Shown: one piece after another, positions 43,430-54,414 of the stretch
Position numbering within the stretch: position 1 is the stretch's first letter
Layout: every line of letters begins with the position of its first letter
From: Colias croceus
Lineage: Eukaryota; Arthropoda; Insecta; Lepidoptera; Pieridae
Length of the DNA: 64,000 nt
Direction: 5' to 3'
Assembly: GCF_905220415.1 (NCBI RefSeq)
Contig: NC_059537.1
Coordinates: forward strand, 10,573,593 to 10,637,592
Made by a program: the position numbers and the translations under genes
The notes under the pieces: generated by a model
What the model was told of the DNA's origin: nothing
The model's input: only the letters and a program-made list of their open reading frames with translations
The model's database searches: none

Positions 43430-43692
43430 ACATTTTTTTCTTTCGGTCTGACCGGTGCGGTGTTCATAAATTGACAAGTAATTCGTAACTTTCCGTGCCC
43501 ATAATCGTAATTAAGGTGGGCACTTGCAAATCTTCTGGTATTTTATTTACGATGAAATATTGTTCCAAACGTTCCACGTACAAAGTCTAATCATCTTGAT
43601 GTACATTTAATTCTGATAACTTACCAATCGACATGTTATATAAACTACTTTTCTTCATGATTAATGCGTCAATCCTTGTCGCCAATGTGATA
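43430..43692 (-). pseudogene. Gypsy gag N-terminus
   Basis: It reads YVERLEQYFIVNKIPEDLQV, then PTLITIMGTESYELLVNL, the usual start of Gypsy capsid, interrupted by stops near 43590 and 43455. Further down, MTRHLQPKTSELAERNKF is followed at once by sequence next to the knuckle; the middle of gag is missing there. A short direct repeat GAAATAAGTTTC (43368 and 43352 region) marks that gap. Confidence 0.75.
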
Positions 43693-43914
43693 TTTTGGGA
43701 GTTGTAATAAAACGAACTTTTCGGTGCCACGTTTAATTCCAAGAGAAAGACACATAACGGCGCATATTTTTTTTTTATGTACCCTATATGCAAAGTTAAA
43801 AAAATACACATTAAGCATACCTCACAATTGAGTTTCGTTTTTGACGGATTCTCTTGTTTGTAACCTAAGGCCCGGATTCCTCTGTCGCTGACGTCGGTCG
43901 TGTAATAAATATAA

Positions 43915-44190
43915 AGAGGCGTAGATACTAAATACGACAACTCTTTAATATGGCTCTTATTCATAAGCCCGTGGACATAACTAGTTTTGTGAATCAACTT
44001 CTTTTTCAAATGCACATAAAAGCAATGGTCATCTTCAATGTTTCTTGGCAATTGTTTCGCCATTGTATTAACTTCAACAGGTACATTAATTATCTGGCCA
44101 TAAATACCGTACTGACCATTAACGTGTCTCAGTCTACGAATCTGCATGAACGGTATTCTCGGGGAAATCAACCGTTGCTCGATAAGGTTT
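43915..44190 (-). pseudogene. Helitron replicase N-terminal domain fragment
   Basis: The minus strand has GQYGIYGQIINVPVEVNTMA, QLPRNIEDDHCFYVHLKKKL, IHKTSYVHGLMNKSHIKEL and TPLYIYY. This is the domain that precedes Rep in insect Helitron proteins (DUF6570-like). It stops abruptly near 43915, where Gypsy 5' flank or LTR sequence begins. No Rep domain follows. Confidence 0.7.
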
Positions 44191-44366
44191 AACGTTGGTA
44201 AATGTGATCACAGAACCAATATACTCTAGGGAGAAGAACGACGACTTCGTACAAAAAAAGTAAAGACAGTTTTGCTGCGCGCCATCTAGTGGCACCCCAG
44301 AACAACTAAAGAACGCGATTAGGGCGGGATATTTGAAATATTGTAGAGAAAATTACTCAAAACTGA

Positions 44367-44502
44367 ATTTTTCTTTCTAGTTGTGCAATAGGAATGAATA
44401 ATTATCTCAAATTAGCATAATATATGACCTAGTAGGTACCTACGTCATAATATATTATGCTAATTTTCATTTCATTTCTATTGCACAACCAGAAAGAAAA
44501 AT
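44367..44502. mobile_element. 136-bp palindromic MITE
   Basis: The left arm (ATTTTTCTTTCTAGTTGTGC...AAATTAGCATAATATATGAC) is inverted at the right (GTCATAATATATTATGCTAA...CACAACCAGAAAGAAAAAT). Only a short loop (CTAGTAGGTACCTAC) separates the arms. Confidence 0.7.
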
Positions 44503-44651
44503 GTAACTTCAAAAACATGACCTACATTAACATTAGCAAAAAAACTCAGGAATAATTTTCTTAATTTTTTTAAATTTCATTTGTGTTTTAAAATATCCAT
44601 TTTTCTCTTTAAGGAAGCTTTCGAAGCTTCTTCTGAGAACTGGACGATTTT

Positions 44652-47260
44652 TTAATGCCTTTTTATACAAATACTAGTACAAATATATGATACATTGTGA
44701 ATAAAATAATTGAGATTTTTTTCCCAATGTGCTGGACAAGCCTTTAAAAACTCATGATCAACTGATTCTATAATTTTTTCTTTTACTCTTTTAAGTACTT
44801 GCTTTTCGTGCCCTATATCTTCAAACATTCTGTTTGCCACCAAAGCACAGGATTCCACATAATTTATTATATTTTTATGGGGATAATTCAAGCTCTGCTT
44901 TTCGGAGTATTCTTTAAATTGAATAAATAAATGTTCTACTGACCCTTTTTCCTTAGAAATTAAAATATTATGACAGTTTGTGCAGGTACAATCAATTCTT
45001 TTAACTAAAAATCCACAAACATATGCACATGCCTGAGCTTCACCATGTTCAGCATGGTTCAGCAGTACGGGAAATCTGAGGAATATGAAAAATTCTGTAA
45101 AATTGTATCATTTGTGCATATGTTTATGGATTTGGTCAATACCTCTTTATAATTATCAATTATACTTTCGCAGTAATCGCTTTCGCTGTTTCCAGTGATT
45201 AGGTGAGCTAGGTTGCTTAACATAGAAGTTTTTAAGGCTACAACAAATTGTCCAGCCGTTGTAATTGTAATTAGCACCACAATTACAACGAATGTAGCCA
45301 AACAGGTTTTCTAATGGGTCCTGCTGTAGTCTGCGGGTGGCAAGACTTTGAACATTTGAATGTTTAGTACGGAGTTTATTCCATAAAAGTTCGACTGCAT
45401 TCAGAGTCCACACCCATCCTTCTTTTGAAGGCGGTGTGCGTGTGCAGCCTAAGAATTTTAAAGTATTAAAAAATAATTTCATTTCCTTAAATAACTGGAG
45501 ATGTGGTGTGGTTTCTTTTAATTAGTCGCATGTATTTTCCCGCAAAATCTGCGGCGCAAATCTGAGGAGTCGCTGTTGACAGAATCAAATAGCTTGTCCA
45601 TTTTTGAAATTACACATGCAGTTACAGCTGCTTCTGAAGTCAGTACTCCTGAAAATGAAAGTAAAAAATGTATTTAAACTATTTGCCAGATCATAAAAAG
45701 TTTTTATGTGGCTCCATTTTGCAACACCTAAAATAAAGAAGTTCATTTAATTAAAAAAATAATAATGTGTAGGTATTTAGCATTATTATGATCTACTAAA
45801 TGAGAACACATAATATTAGTTCTTACCTATTCCACTTTTGTTGTTTGATGTAATTTGTGTAGTGCACTGGATATCGTATTTCAGAAATAGATTTCTGAAA
45901 CACTTAAGAAGATGAGGCGGGTCATACATACTGATAATCTCTATATCATCAATAGTAATGGAGGGTTTTTCACTAGTGGCACCCAAGATGGACAAAGCTC
46001 GTTGATTTACCCCATCCATGTCGCAAACCGTTGCCGCTATGCTAAGACCCGCCTCACGACATTCACGTATTATCTAAAAAAATTGACAAATTAGTAATAC
46101 ACACACATGATTATTTAATTTAATTTGTGGAAACTGATTTGGGTTATGTATTACTTACTTTTAGTACATATCTAAAATTATTCTTTAACATTATAATTAT
46201 GTTTCAAATGACTTTTTTCTAAATATATGTGTGCAGAATATTTCAGAAAGATAAAAGATAACAGTAATAAAATGGAGTTCTGTGTTTTATTAGATAGGTA
46301 CGTATTACGTAGTAAGTAAGTAGCCGTACGTAGTAAGATAGCTTTAATGTTAGTATTTTGGATTGTTTTGATAACATTACCCCTTTTAAAAAGACTGCTA
46401 GACGGTCTGCTGTTACATACTCGCTGGATAAGTAGTAAGCCACAGGCTGCTTAATCTTTTTTCTAATGCCAGCTAACATGAACACTAGAGCATGTGTTGC
46501 TAATTGTGGTGATCTGCCTTGAAGTCCATGGTCTTGGAATCCTTCTATTGTATCTGTCTTTTGATTATATTTTATATTTTTTTTAATTGACATCGCATCA
46601 AACATGATGATGTATTCATTGTCAGATGCACATTGAAGTTCTGCTGTTCTTTTTAACATAGAGAAAATACATTTATTGACTCCCACTTCGAGGGAGAATT
46701 TGCTCAAAAGACATTTTAAGGTAGATTGAGCTGGTAGACAAAACAATCTTCTCATCAGTCTATAACAAGTTGGTGATCTTTTATATAGTCTCAGTGCTGT
46801 TATTTTTTCTTCTTTTGTCCATCTCCTTCCTTTGGTTTTTTTATGTTTTTTATCTGTGCTTGCAGCAACAAGGAAAATGTAGGAGTCTAATTTTTTCATT
46901 ATCTTATCAACTGACTCAATTCTTTTAGAATATCCTTATTTTTCAACTTTTTTATGCTATTTCGCAATTGGCATGGCAAATATGTTTGAAATGTTTTCTG
47001 CATTTTGCCAACAGATATTTTTCTTTTGGTGTTTTAGTTTGCCTTTCATTTGTTAGTGTCTGAGGAGTGCTAATTTCACTCAGCACTTTATTTTCTTCAA
47101 ATGAAGCATGCAACACATGCGAAGTCCCAGGTAGAGGTTCAAGTATTGGTTTTTTATAGATTGGTACTGGTTTTGGTTCAGAATAGCAGTTGGTCACATC
47201 TTTCAAAACTTGCACCTGACAATATGAGGGACCTGGTTGAGGTTCAGCCTGAAATTTAAG
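44652..47260 (-). pseudogene. second P element-like transposase (P2), broken
   Basis: The leftmost piece is C-terminal. Reading on the minus strand, a TTTCAG acceptor at about 47250 opens an exon with AEPQPGPSYCQV (linker). Next comes GRRWTKEEKITALRLYKRSP, then IMFDAMSIKKNIKYN (first Asp), HALVFMLAGIRKKIKQPVAY, VCDMDGVNQRALSILGAT (second Asp), DDIEIISMYDPPHLLKCFRN, a GTAAGA donor near 45832, an acceptor near 45656, then VTACVISKMDKLFDSVNSD and RLQQDPLENLFGYIRCNCGA. Frames shift near 46952, 46330, 45480 and 45290. No THAP exon is present; the N-terminus is replaced by a LINE. Sequence differs clearly from P1, so it is a separate lineage. Confidence 0.8.
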
Positions 47261-47369
47261 TAAAAAAACTTTGTAGTAGTAATAATCATAATCTACTACT
47301 ACAACAATAGTTGTAAAATCTAACATACAATCTCAAAATCCCTTAAACATTATATAACCTTTGTTTTTC

Positions 47370-48690
47370 TATAGGCTTTGCATGCGGTTCCAGATGGGCT
47401 GGCTTATCTAATACAGAAAACTTATTGTGTATCGCTCGGGAACTGTTTATTTTCCTCAGATAAAGACTAACCTATATTTTAAGCAGGTTCTACATTTAGT
47501 GTCAGTAAATTGCGTTCAAGCCATGCGACTATCTGAGTCATACCTATTTGAGCGGTAGATATAGCCTCATCCCAATTTTCACCATGGAATATGACAGCTG
47601 TATCATCTGCGTAGCAGAGAATATCCGCGTTAGGTAGAGAGATGCTGTGAATGTCGTCCATATAGAGTATAAAAAGGGTTGGGCCTAAGATGCTACCTTG
47701 TGGTACTCCAAAATTGACCTCTCTCGTTGAGCTTCTATGGTCTCCAATTTTAACACACTGAAGCCTGCCCTTCAGATAGCTCTCAAACCACCGAAGTGCG
47801 TGGCCTTTGATACCGCATCCATCAAGCTTTCTAAGCAGTAATGGAATAGATACGGTATCAAATGCCTTTGCAAGGTCGAGAAATACACAAAGACAGCTTC
47901 TTCTGCAATCTAAGTGCGAAGCAACAGTGCACGTGAGGAGGGAAACTGCATCGGCTGTACTTTTCTGCCGTCTAAAACCAAATTGATGGCTTGATATTAG
48001 GTTATTAAGTATTTAACCAATCTAAGTATTTAACCAATCGAGAATTTACTATTTTTTCGAGAATTTTTGAGAAAACTCCCAATAAAGAAATAGGCCTATA
48101 ATTATTCGGGTTGTCACGTTCTCCCGCTTTGTGAATTGGGGATACTGAGGCAATTTTCCAACTATCAGGAAAAATTCCCTGTGATAAACTGAGATTGTAT
48201 ATTGAGGTTAGGGGGCTAAGGATCTCTTGACGGATCAGCTTAACCAGTAAATTGTTCAGGCCGTCAATTCCCGGAGCTTTGTTGCTCTCGAGTTGCATTA
48301 TCAAAGATTCCACTTCATGTATGTTAGTTGGTGTCATAAAGAATGAGTTCACGGGAGAATTATTAAAACAAATTTTAGAAGCTAAATCTTCCTGGGTGAC
48401 TTTAATCTTCTCTAATATCCGAGTTGCGTAAGATTCTCCAATAGAAGTAAAATGTTTATTGCAAGCTTCAAGGGACTGAGAAGGATCTAAACTCTGGATG
48501 TTCAAAAGCTCTAACGGTTCTCTTTTAGAAATAGATAAGTTACAAATACTCTTTACGGCTTCCCAGGTTTTTTTTGGATTGCCCACACTATTACTCAGAA
48601 GGGAAACTTCGTGTTCACGCTTAAGTTTCTTCAGTAAATTATTTGTAAAGTTACGGTAACGATTGTAAATGTGCAGTAGCATTGTATCAA
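47370..48690 (-). pseudogene. non-LTR retrotransposon RT (CR1/Jockey-like), truncated at both ends
   Basis: Starting near 48690: KKTWEAVKSICNLS, LESNKAPGIDGLNNLLVKLI, SWKIASVSPIHKAGERDNPN, NYRPISLLGVFSKILEK; after a break near 48005, HQFGFRRQKSTADAVSLLTC, CVFLDLAKAFDTV, FGVPQGSILGPTLFILYMDD and LCYADDTAVIFHG (catalytic YADD). The endonuclease and C-terminus are absent. Its right edge cuts the Helitron helicase at about 48690. Confidence 0.85.
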
Positions 48691-50335
48691 GGGGTCTTGT
48701 TCAATAAGTTCGTTTTCTGTCTCCACAGCATGACAAAATTGCTGTGTGAAAAGAACCATACCTTCTTGGTCGGTGTTTAGGTGGCCTTCACCAATTTCTA
48801 GCAGTTTTTGAGCATATGTTCCTGATTCGACATCGCTGAATGACTGGACTCACATGTTAGTGGTAAGATAAAGCTTTTCAACTTTAGACCACAGATATGA
48901 GGCTTTTAGACATGCGTTAATTTCATCTGCTGCAGTGCCTCTCTCGATAACAGGTAAAGTCTGTCTAAAATCCCCAGCCAATAACACTACCACACCACCC
49001 ATCAACTTTCAATTGCTGTGAATATCTTGTAGACAGCGATCAAGCGCCTCAATGGCGCGTTTGTGTGACATAGTGCACTCGTCCCACACGATCAGCATAC
49101 ATTGTTGCAAGAGGGCGCCACGGGCACTGCTCTTACTGATGTTGCACGTTGGGGTTTCTTCGCTCGCCAGATTAAGAGGTAATTTAAAAACCGAATGTGC
49201 CGTTCGTCCACCGCTCAGCAATGTTGCAGCGATCCCAGAGGAAGCCACCGCTAATGCAACTTTACGGTCCTTACGAATTTTTGCTAGAAGCAAATTAAGC
49301 AAAAATGTTCTACCTGTACCGCCCGGGGCGTCAAGAAAGAAAAGGCCGCCTTTGTTAAGCTCAACTCGTTGTAATATTTTGTTATAAAATATGTTTTTAT
49401 GTTCGGGTAGCAGGCGTGGTTCAGTTTCGCTGACCTGAGCGTCTAATAAAGCAATATCGTAGCTTAGCTCTTTGATCAAATCGGTCGACAACTCTCCTCG
49501 ACGCTCTGGTGTAGGCATACCGAAGTCGGACAATTTCTTACCGGAAATCGTTATTATTTTGTCCTCTATATGTCTCAGTGCTTCATTGAAACATAGATCA
49601 TTGTTGACTTGATCCATCCTTTCAAATCTATGCAAGATATCCTCCGATAGTGCAGATTTATACTTATCCCATAGTTGAAGAGGATTGGATAAACCGCAAG
49701 TGCATATCAATATTGCAAATAGTTCTCTTATTTGCGAAGGAGAGCGACACAGCACTGCCTCTTCCATTGTGGCATCCCAATGGTTGTCATCTTCCAACAA
49801 CCCTATCTTCTCACACGCTTGTCGAAAAGTTTCAAGTTCTAGGCCGTCAACTGTATTTAGATCCAAGAAGCTAGTGGGGCCCTGTACTACATTCAGCAGC
49901 ATTTGCAAACAGTAACATTCGAAGTTACTAACATGCACTGTGTAAATGCGCCCAAGAGCATCTCCTGCTTTCACACCTGGCCAGCCGTCGACAGGTGTAC
50001 CTTGTATACTACGTTTCCATTCTTTCGACGACACGTTTCATGTATAGTAGCGGGGTACGTCAACATAAAGTAATGTTTTTGCAAATGCGTCATTTTGGCA
50101 AAGCAGGAAAAATGCAGTTAGTGTCGTCTTAGGTGGTGCGGCCATTCTCTCTCTAAAATTGTTTTCAGTGAAGTAAATCCGCTGACCATTAGGCAGATGA
50201 ACCGCAAGGTGAGTGACTGTTGGGTGTCTTTCATGCAGAGGCAGACCCAAGATCCGCCACGCTGCTTCGTTACTACTAACAACTACTAACAATCCAGCTA
50301 TTGTCAACCAATACTTCCTGTGTTCCACCTCGGGT
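48690..50335 (-). pseudogene. Helitron PIF1-like helicase, C-terminal part truncated
   Basis: 50328-50038 carries YWLTIAGLLVVVSSNEAAWR, ILGLPLHERHPTVTHLAVHL; 50034-49009 continues with KRSIQGTPVDGWPGVKAGDA ... FFLDAPGGTGRTFLLNLLLA (Walker A), LAVASSGIAATLLSGGRTAH and MLIVWDECTMSHKRAIEALD (Walker B); a shifted frame to 48690 gives LLAGDFRQTLPVIERG. Breaks occur at about 50036 and 49008. The Walker A lysine of GGTGKT is Arg here. The Rep nuclease domain is not present. It was cut at the C-terminal side by the LINE. Confidence 0.85.
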
Positions 50336-50530
50336 TTTTAGAGTTATCGTACGGCCGCCATCTCAAAATTCATAAAACCTTTCATAGCTAGACCGACCAT
50401 ACGCACGCGTATTGTCATGCGCATTAGTGTCATAGTCATACAATTGTTGATGCGTATCGTCAGGACCGACGGTACGCACTGACGGTCGGTCAAGCTCTGC
50501 AACCAGCCTTAGGAAAGCGAAACAATGTAG
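50336..50530. repeat. imperfect palindrome with GACCGACC arms
   Basis: TAGACCGACCATACGCACGC near 50391 is matched in inverted form by TACGCACTGACGGTCGGTC near 50473. It lies just upstream of the Helitron helicase and may be a separate small element. Confidence 0.4.
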
Positions 50531-50627
50531 TTAGTGAGTCCTCAGCCGGTGAACGTCCACACTTATAACATCGTCGTAGACTTTCGGCGTTTATTACCGA
50601 CGATCGACGACGACCGATGGTCATGTT

Positions 50628-50830
50628 CTAAGAGTCACTTTCACTTTCTCGAAATATGTACACAAACAGTCAAACAGAGTCACTTTCTCAAAAAACAGAA
50701 ACAGAGTTAATTTCTCAAAAAACACATAGGTAGGTAGGTACAGTCACTATCTCAAAACGCATAAACTGAGTCAATATTTCGCAACACACAATTCAGAGTC
50801 ACTATCTCAAGATATTTGGATCGCATTGAG
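50628..50830. repeat. irregular repeats of GAGTCACTTTCTC
   Basis: GAGTCACTTTCACTTTCTC, GAGTCACTTTCTCAAAA, GAGTTAATTTCTCAAAA, GTCACTATCTCAAAA, GAGTCAATATTTCGC and GAGTCACTATCTCAAGA follow each other at spacings of about 25-45 bp. They are degenerate direct repeats of unknown role. Confidence 0.55.
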
Positions 50831-52502
50831 TCGAAACAAACAAAAAAACTTACAACAAAACAGTTTATCGTAGTGTTTAAATTCTCTTTGCTTGCAGTTT
50901 ACACAACAGGACGCTACGGCAAAACAAACAACTCCTCCATCTTGTTTGGTCATAGTCAGTACGTCATCAGTCAGAAGTGACATTAGCTTGACATTAGAGG
51001 TATGAAAAATGAAATTTTTAAGTCTGGCATAGTTACTACGTCCCGTTTTTTTAAACTAACGCCACACTTGAAATAGCCCTTGTAGGTACGTCGCCGTTTC
51101 GACGTATAGAGTTGACAACCCCTGCACCAATTGCTCACTACAGGTAGCTTGTAGCTTAATCAACTTTTATTTAGATAATGTACATTTTTCTAACATAAAA
51201 AAGAATCTGCCGAAAATGACATTTCATAAACAAGCTGGGTTGCCACAACTCACTAGGTGTTGCCAATTTACTTTAATAAATTTTCCATGAAGGCATATGA
51301 TAGAAAACTGTTATTAAGATATTACTATACTTTTTACCCCAGAAATTGGCTATGGCAAACATGGCAACCGTTGGCAAAGCTAGCAGGTTTCACGGTATAT
51401 GGAACTGTTTTCAAAATTGTGTAGACTTTTTAATACTGGCATAGTTGATATAAGGCATATACAGGGTGATTTTTTTAGCATTCCATTATTGCGTAGTATA
51501 TCAATTTGATAAGAAAACTTACACATTGCAAAAAACATCCTATACAATTTCTAATGAAATAAAAAAAAATAAGTAATTCAATTTTGATAATAATTAGATA
51601 AATTAGTGTAAGCTTTGAAATGGCTTTTTAAGAAGCTTACCAACAATATAAGTAGGACTAAATTTGAAATATTGCGTAAAAAATATAATGAAGCAATATT
51701 TGATGACATTGTATTGTTAAAGCGTGTACGGAAATAGCATCACTGAAAAAATAAAGAAAGTTTATTTTCGTTCTATGCTTGGAAGTTTTACAACATCACA
51801 AAATATCATAAGTGCGAATATTTATTACATTTCTTTCTTAATAAATTGAAATATTAGAGGCTCTATTTGTTTATTTTCGAAGCAATTAATTAATCATTAT
51901 ATTGTAAGAAGTGAATTTGGAAAATATTCCTTATTTATGGTATTATTTATTAATTATATTTATAAAACAGATGCACAAATAAGTTATTTCTTGAAGTGAA
52001 TCCTCTTTAGGCGCAGAGTAAAATTAGGTCGCGTCATGACAATACCGTAACGTCATGGAATAAGGCGACTATTTTCGTATCTTTGAATCTTGCCAAAGAA
52101 GTTTCACTTCTGACACGTGTACTCGGCACACACGCTCTTTTTACTTGATGTTAATTATTTGTTATTTTTAATAATTATGACCAAGCCTGAGAGGATTAAT
52201 ATGCTAAGATGTAATTATTTATGTTTTTCTATAATAAACGCAATGAGGCTTGTACCAGGAAATGTATTCTGCTAAAATAGTACTAAATGTACATTTATTG
52301 AAAATATATAATTATTTATTTTAAGTACCTATTTGTTATTTTTTTCCATCAATATGGATTACGTTCATTTATATTTATGAGTGTAGCATTTAAATGTATA
52401 TCTAATTTGTATATTAGCAGCAAAATATTTAAAAAATCTCATTGTTTGTTGTGGTTTATTGTTGACAGTATTGTATAATAGGTTGTTGTTAAATAAATGA
52501 AA
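50831..52502. other. non-coding stretch
   Basis: No gene was recognised. A fragment near 52097-52145 (AAGAAGTTTCACTTCTGACA, then CACACACGC) resembles, in inverted orientation, the repeat block at 26820-26880. CAGGGTGATTTTTTTAGCAT at 51463 resembles a transposon tip, but I saw no partner. Confidence 0.35.
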
Positions 52503-52723
52503 CTAGGTTTCCGCCCGCGGCTACGCCCGCGCAGTCAAAGAAAAACCCGCATAGTTCCCGTTCCCGTGGGATTTCCGGGATAAAACCTATCCTATGTTCT
52601 TTCTCGGGTATAAAAATATATCTATACAAAATTTCATGCAAATTGGTTCTGTAGTTAAGGCGTGATTGATTAACAGACAGACAGACAGAGTTACTTTCGC
52701 ATTTATAATATTATAGTATGGAT
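52503..52723 (-). mobile_element. Lep1-type Helitron-like repeat, near full length
   Basis: The minus strand runs from TCCATACTATAATATTATAA and GCGAAAGTAACTCTGTCTGT through CCCGGAAATCCCACGGGAAC to GCGCGGGCGTAGCCGCGGGC, then GGAAACCTAGT. It is the best preserved copy of this family here. Confidence 0.8.
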
Positions 52724-53215
52724 GTACTATAATACTATATTGAAAGCAAGAAAACGTAGAAAATATATTATTATTATATATTATTATTATTTTATTTACT
52801 AGCAAAATATGTAATTTAAATGTATATTTAGAAAAAAGAAATGCATAAGTAGTCTTTTAAACCATGACAAAATAATTCCTATAATAATGAAACCATATAA
52901 TAAAGGTCAATATCAAATATACATAATCATAAAGGTCACGTCATGTATCTGGATTGTTTAATTTTAATTTCGTTTATTATTGAATTGTTGATAAACTAAA
53001 TTCGTATCTATAGTAGTTTTGTATGATAGGTATATTATTATTTAATTTTCACATTTTTAAATCAATTATTTAGTTTTTATAATTTAGCAAATGTATTTTT
53101 TTTTCAAAAAGTTCGTAAGCACAGAGTGATCTGAAATACTATATGAAATGCGGAAAAGGTAAATTATTACAATATTATTTTTGTGAATGGGATTGTCTAC
53201 ATTATTATTTATGTA

Positions 53216-53385
53216 TCTATATATTTAAAAGTGAAACCCGTTTCGCGTTGTCACTGCATCACGTGTTAACGGCTGAACCGATTTCGATAATTCTATTTTT
53301 ATTATATTCCTTGAAGTACGAGGATGGTTCTTATGTAGAAAAAACGTAAATATGTACCACGGGCGAAGCCGGGGCGGACCGCTAG
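53216..53385 (+). mobile_element. short Helitron-like repeat, second family (copy 3)
   Basis: TCTATATATTTAAAAGTGAA start, ACGGCTGAACCGATTTCGAT, then the GCGAAGCCGGGGCGGACCGC hairpin and CTAG|T. The body is close to 6825-6993 and 23844-24015, with a different 5' segment. Confidence 0.75.
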
Positions 53386-53799
53386 TATGTTATAATAATG
53401 TTAATTATTAACCACGTAAGACACTGAGTACTGTACGCTTATGATATTTATTTTAATTAATAAAATTATTTGTTACGATGCTACCATTGTGTAATATTTA
53501 CTGAATTGTTATGTATTGAAACATTTCTTATGTACCTAGTTTAAACAAATATTGTTATTTGTTGAACCTAGATAATGTTCGTGGGAACGGAAAAATATTT
53601 AAAAATCATATTGTTTACATTAGCAAAGAGGCTTTTATTGAAATTTCATGTATTATATATTATATGATATAATGCATTGTTATATACAGATATACTCTGT
53701 GCGATGTTACATGTATATAAAGATAATAATAATTTATCCCCTTCTATTATGTATTAGGTCACAGATAAGGCGCAGTCACATACAAAATACGATTTTTCT

Positions 53800-53965
53800 A
53801 TACAAATATTATAAAGAGGAAAGGTTTGATTTTTTGTTTGTTTGTTTGTATGAATTGAATAGGCTCCGAAACTACTTGGCAGATTTGAAAAATTCTTTCA
53901 CTGTTGGAAAGCTACATCATTTCTGAGTGACATAGGCTATATTTCACTTAGATTACAAAATAAAG
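53800..53965 (+). repeat. interspersed repeat 5' segment
   Basis: AATATTATAAAGAGGAAAGG, then TTTGTTTGTTTGTATG, GAATAGGCTCCGAAACTACT and GAGTGACATAGGCTATATTT. This is a common Lepidoptera repeat start; the 3' hairpin end was not found, so the copy is truncated. Confidence 0.55.
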
Positions 53966-54231
53966 TACAGATGGAGCATGACAACCGCCCGTCGCCCTTG
54001 TCAAAGAAAATACGAAATCAAAAGCAAATACGTCGCTGCACCAGTGCTATAGCGCATATAGTGTCATGCAATACGTCAAAAAGGGTTTGAAATTTTAGTG
54101 AAAAAATGCTGTCTTGTGATAATAAGACGCTGTAAAATTTGTTCCCGAAAACAAAAAAATAAGATAAAACATCGTTTCACAGGTTTTCTGTAGATTATTT
54201 GGCTGATTTATTCCTATAATAAGAATCATAA

Positions 54232-54414
54232 TTTTACAGATATGAAGGAATACAAAACTTCAACGTATGTTGCCAGTATTTTGAAAATGAATTTGCCATT
54301 TTTATTGGTAAAACGGTGAAATGGTTAAGAGATCTCCAGGGTAATGCTGTTGGATTTTTCGATCGTGAATGTGATTATTTGTATAGTGCACTAAAGGTTC
54401 ATGATCATTATTAG
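54232..54414 (+). other. possible orphan exon, 60 codons, unrecognised
   Basis: After an acceptor-like AATTTTACAG the plus strand stays open in one frame to TAG at 54412-54414. It encodes a Cys- and aromatic-rich peptide with FNVCCQYFENEFAIF, GKTVKWLRDLQGNAVGFFDR and ECDYLYSALKVHDHY. It has no Met start. Composition looks more coding than the surroundings, but no partner exon or family was recognised. It may be a decayed gene piece or chance. Confidence 0.25.

Larger units (their letters stand above)
38255..43692 (-). mobile_element. Ty3/Gypsy LTR retrotransposon, rearranged and interrupted
   Basis: Right to left on the minus strand: a possible LTR end and primer-binding region (ATCACATTGGCGACAAGGA, about 43692), start of gag, protease, displaced gag middle, reverse transcriptase, mariner insertion (40271-41567), RNase H, HHCC zinc finger and integrase. 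There is no envelope-like frame. Matching LTRs were not found. Stops and frameshifts in gag, RT and integrase make it non-functional. Confidence 0.85.

Noticed and set aside
43587..44171. A 194-codon minus-strand frame as a single gene
   Set aside because: It is a chimera: the first third is a Helitron domain, the middle is likely LTR or flank, and the end is the Gypsy gag start.
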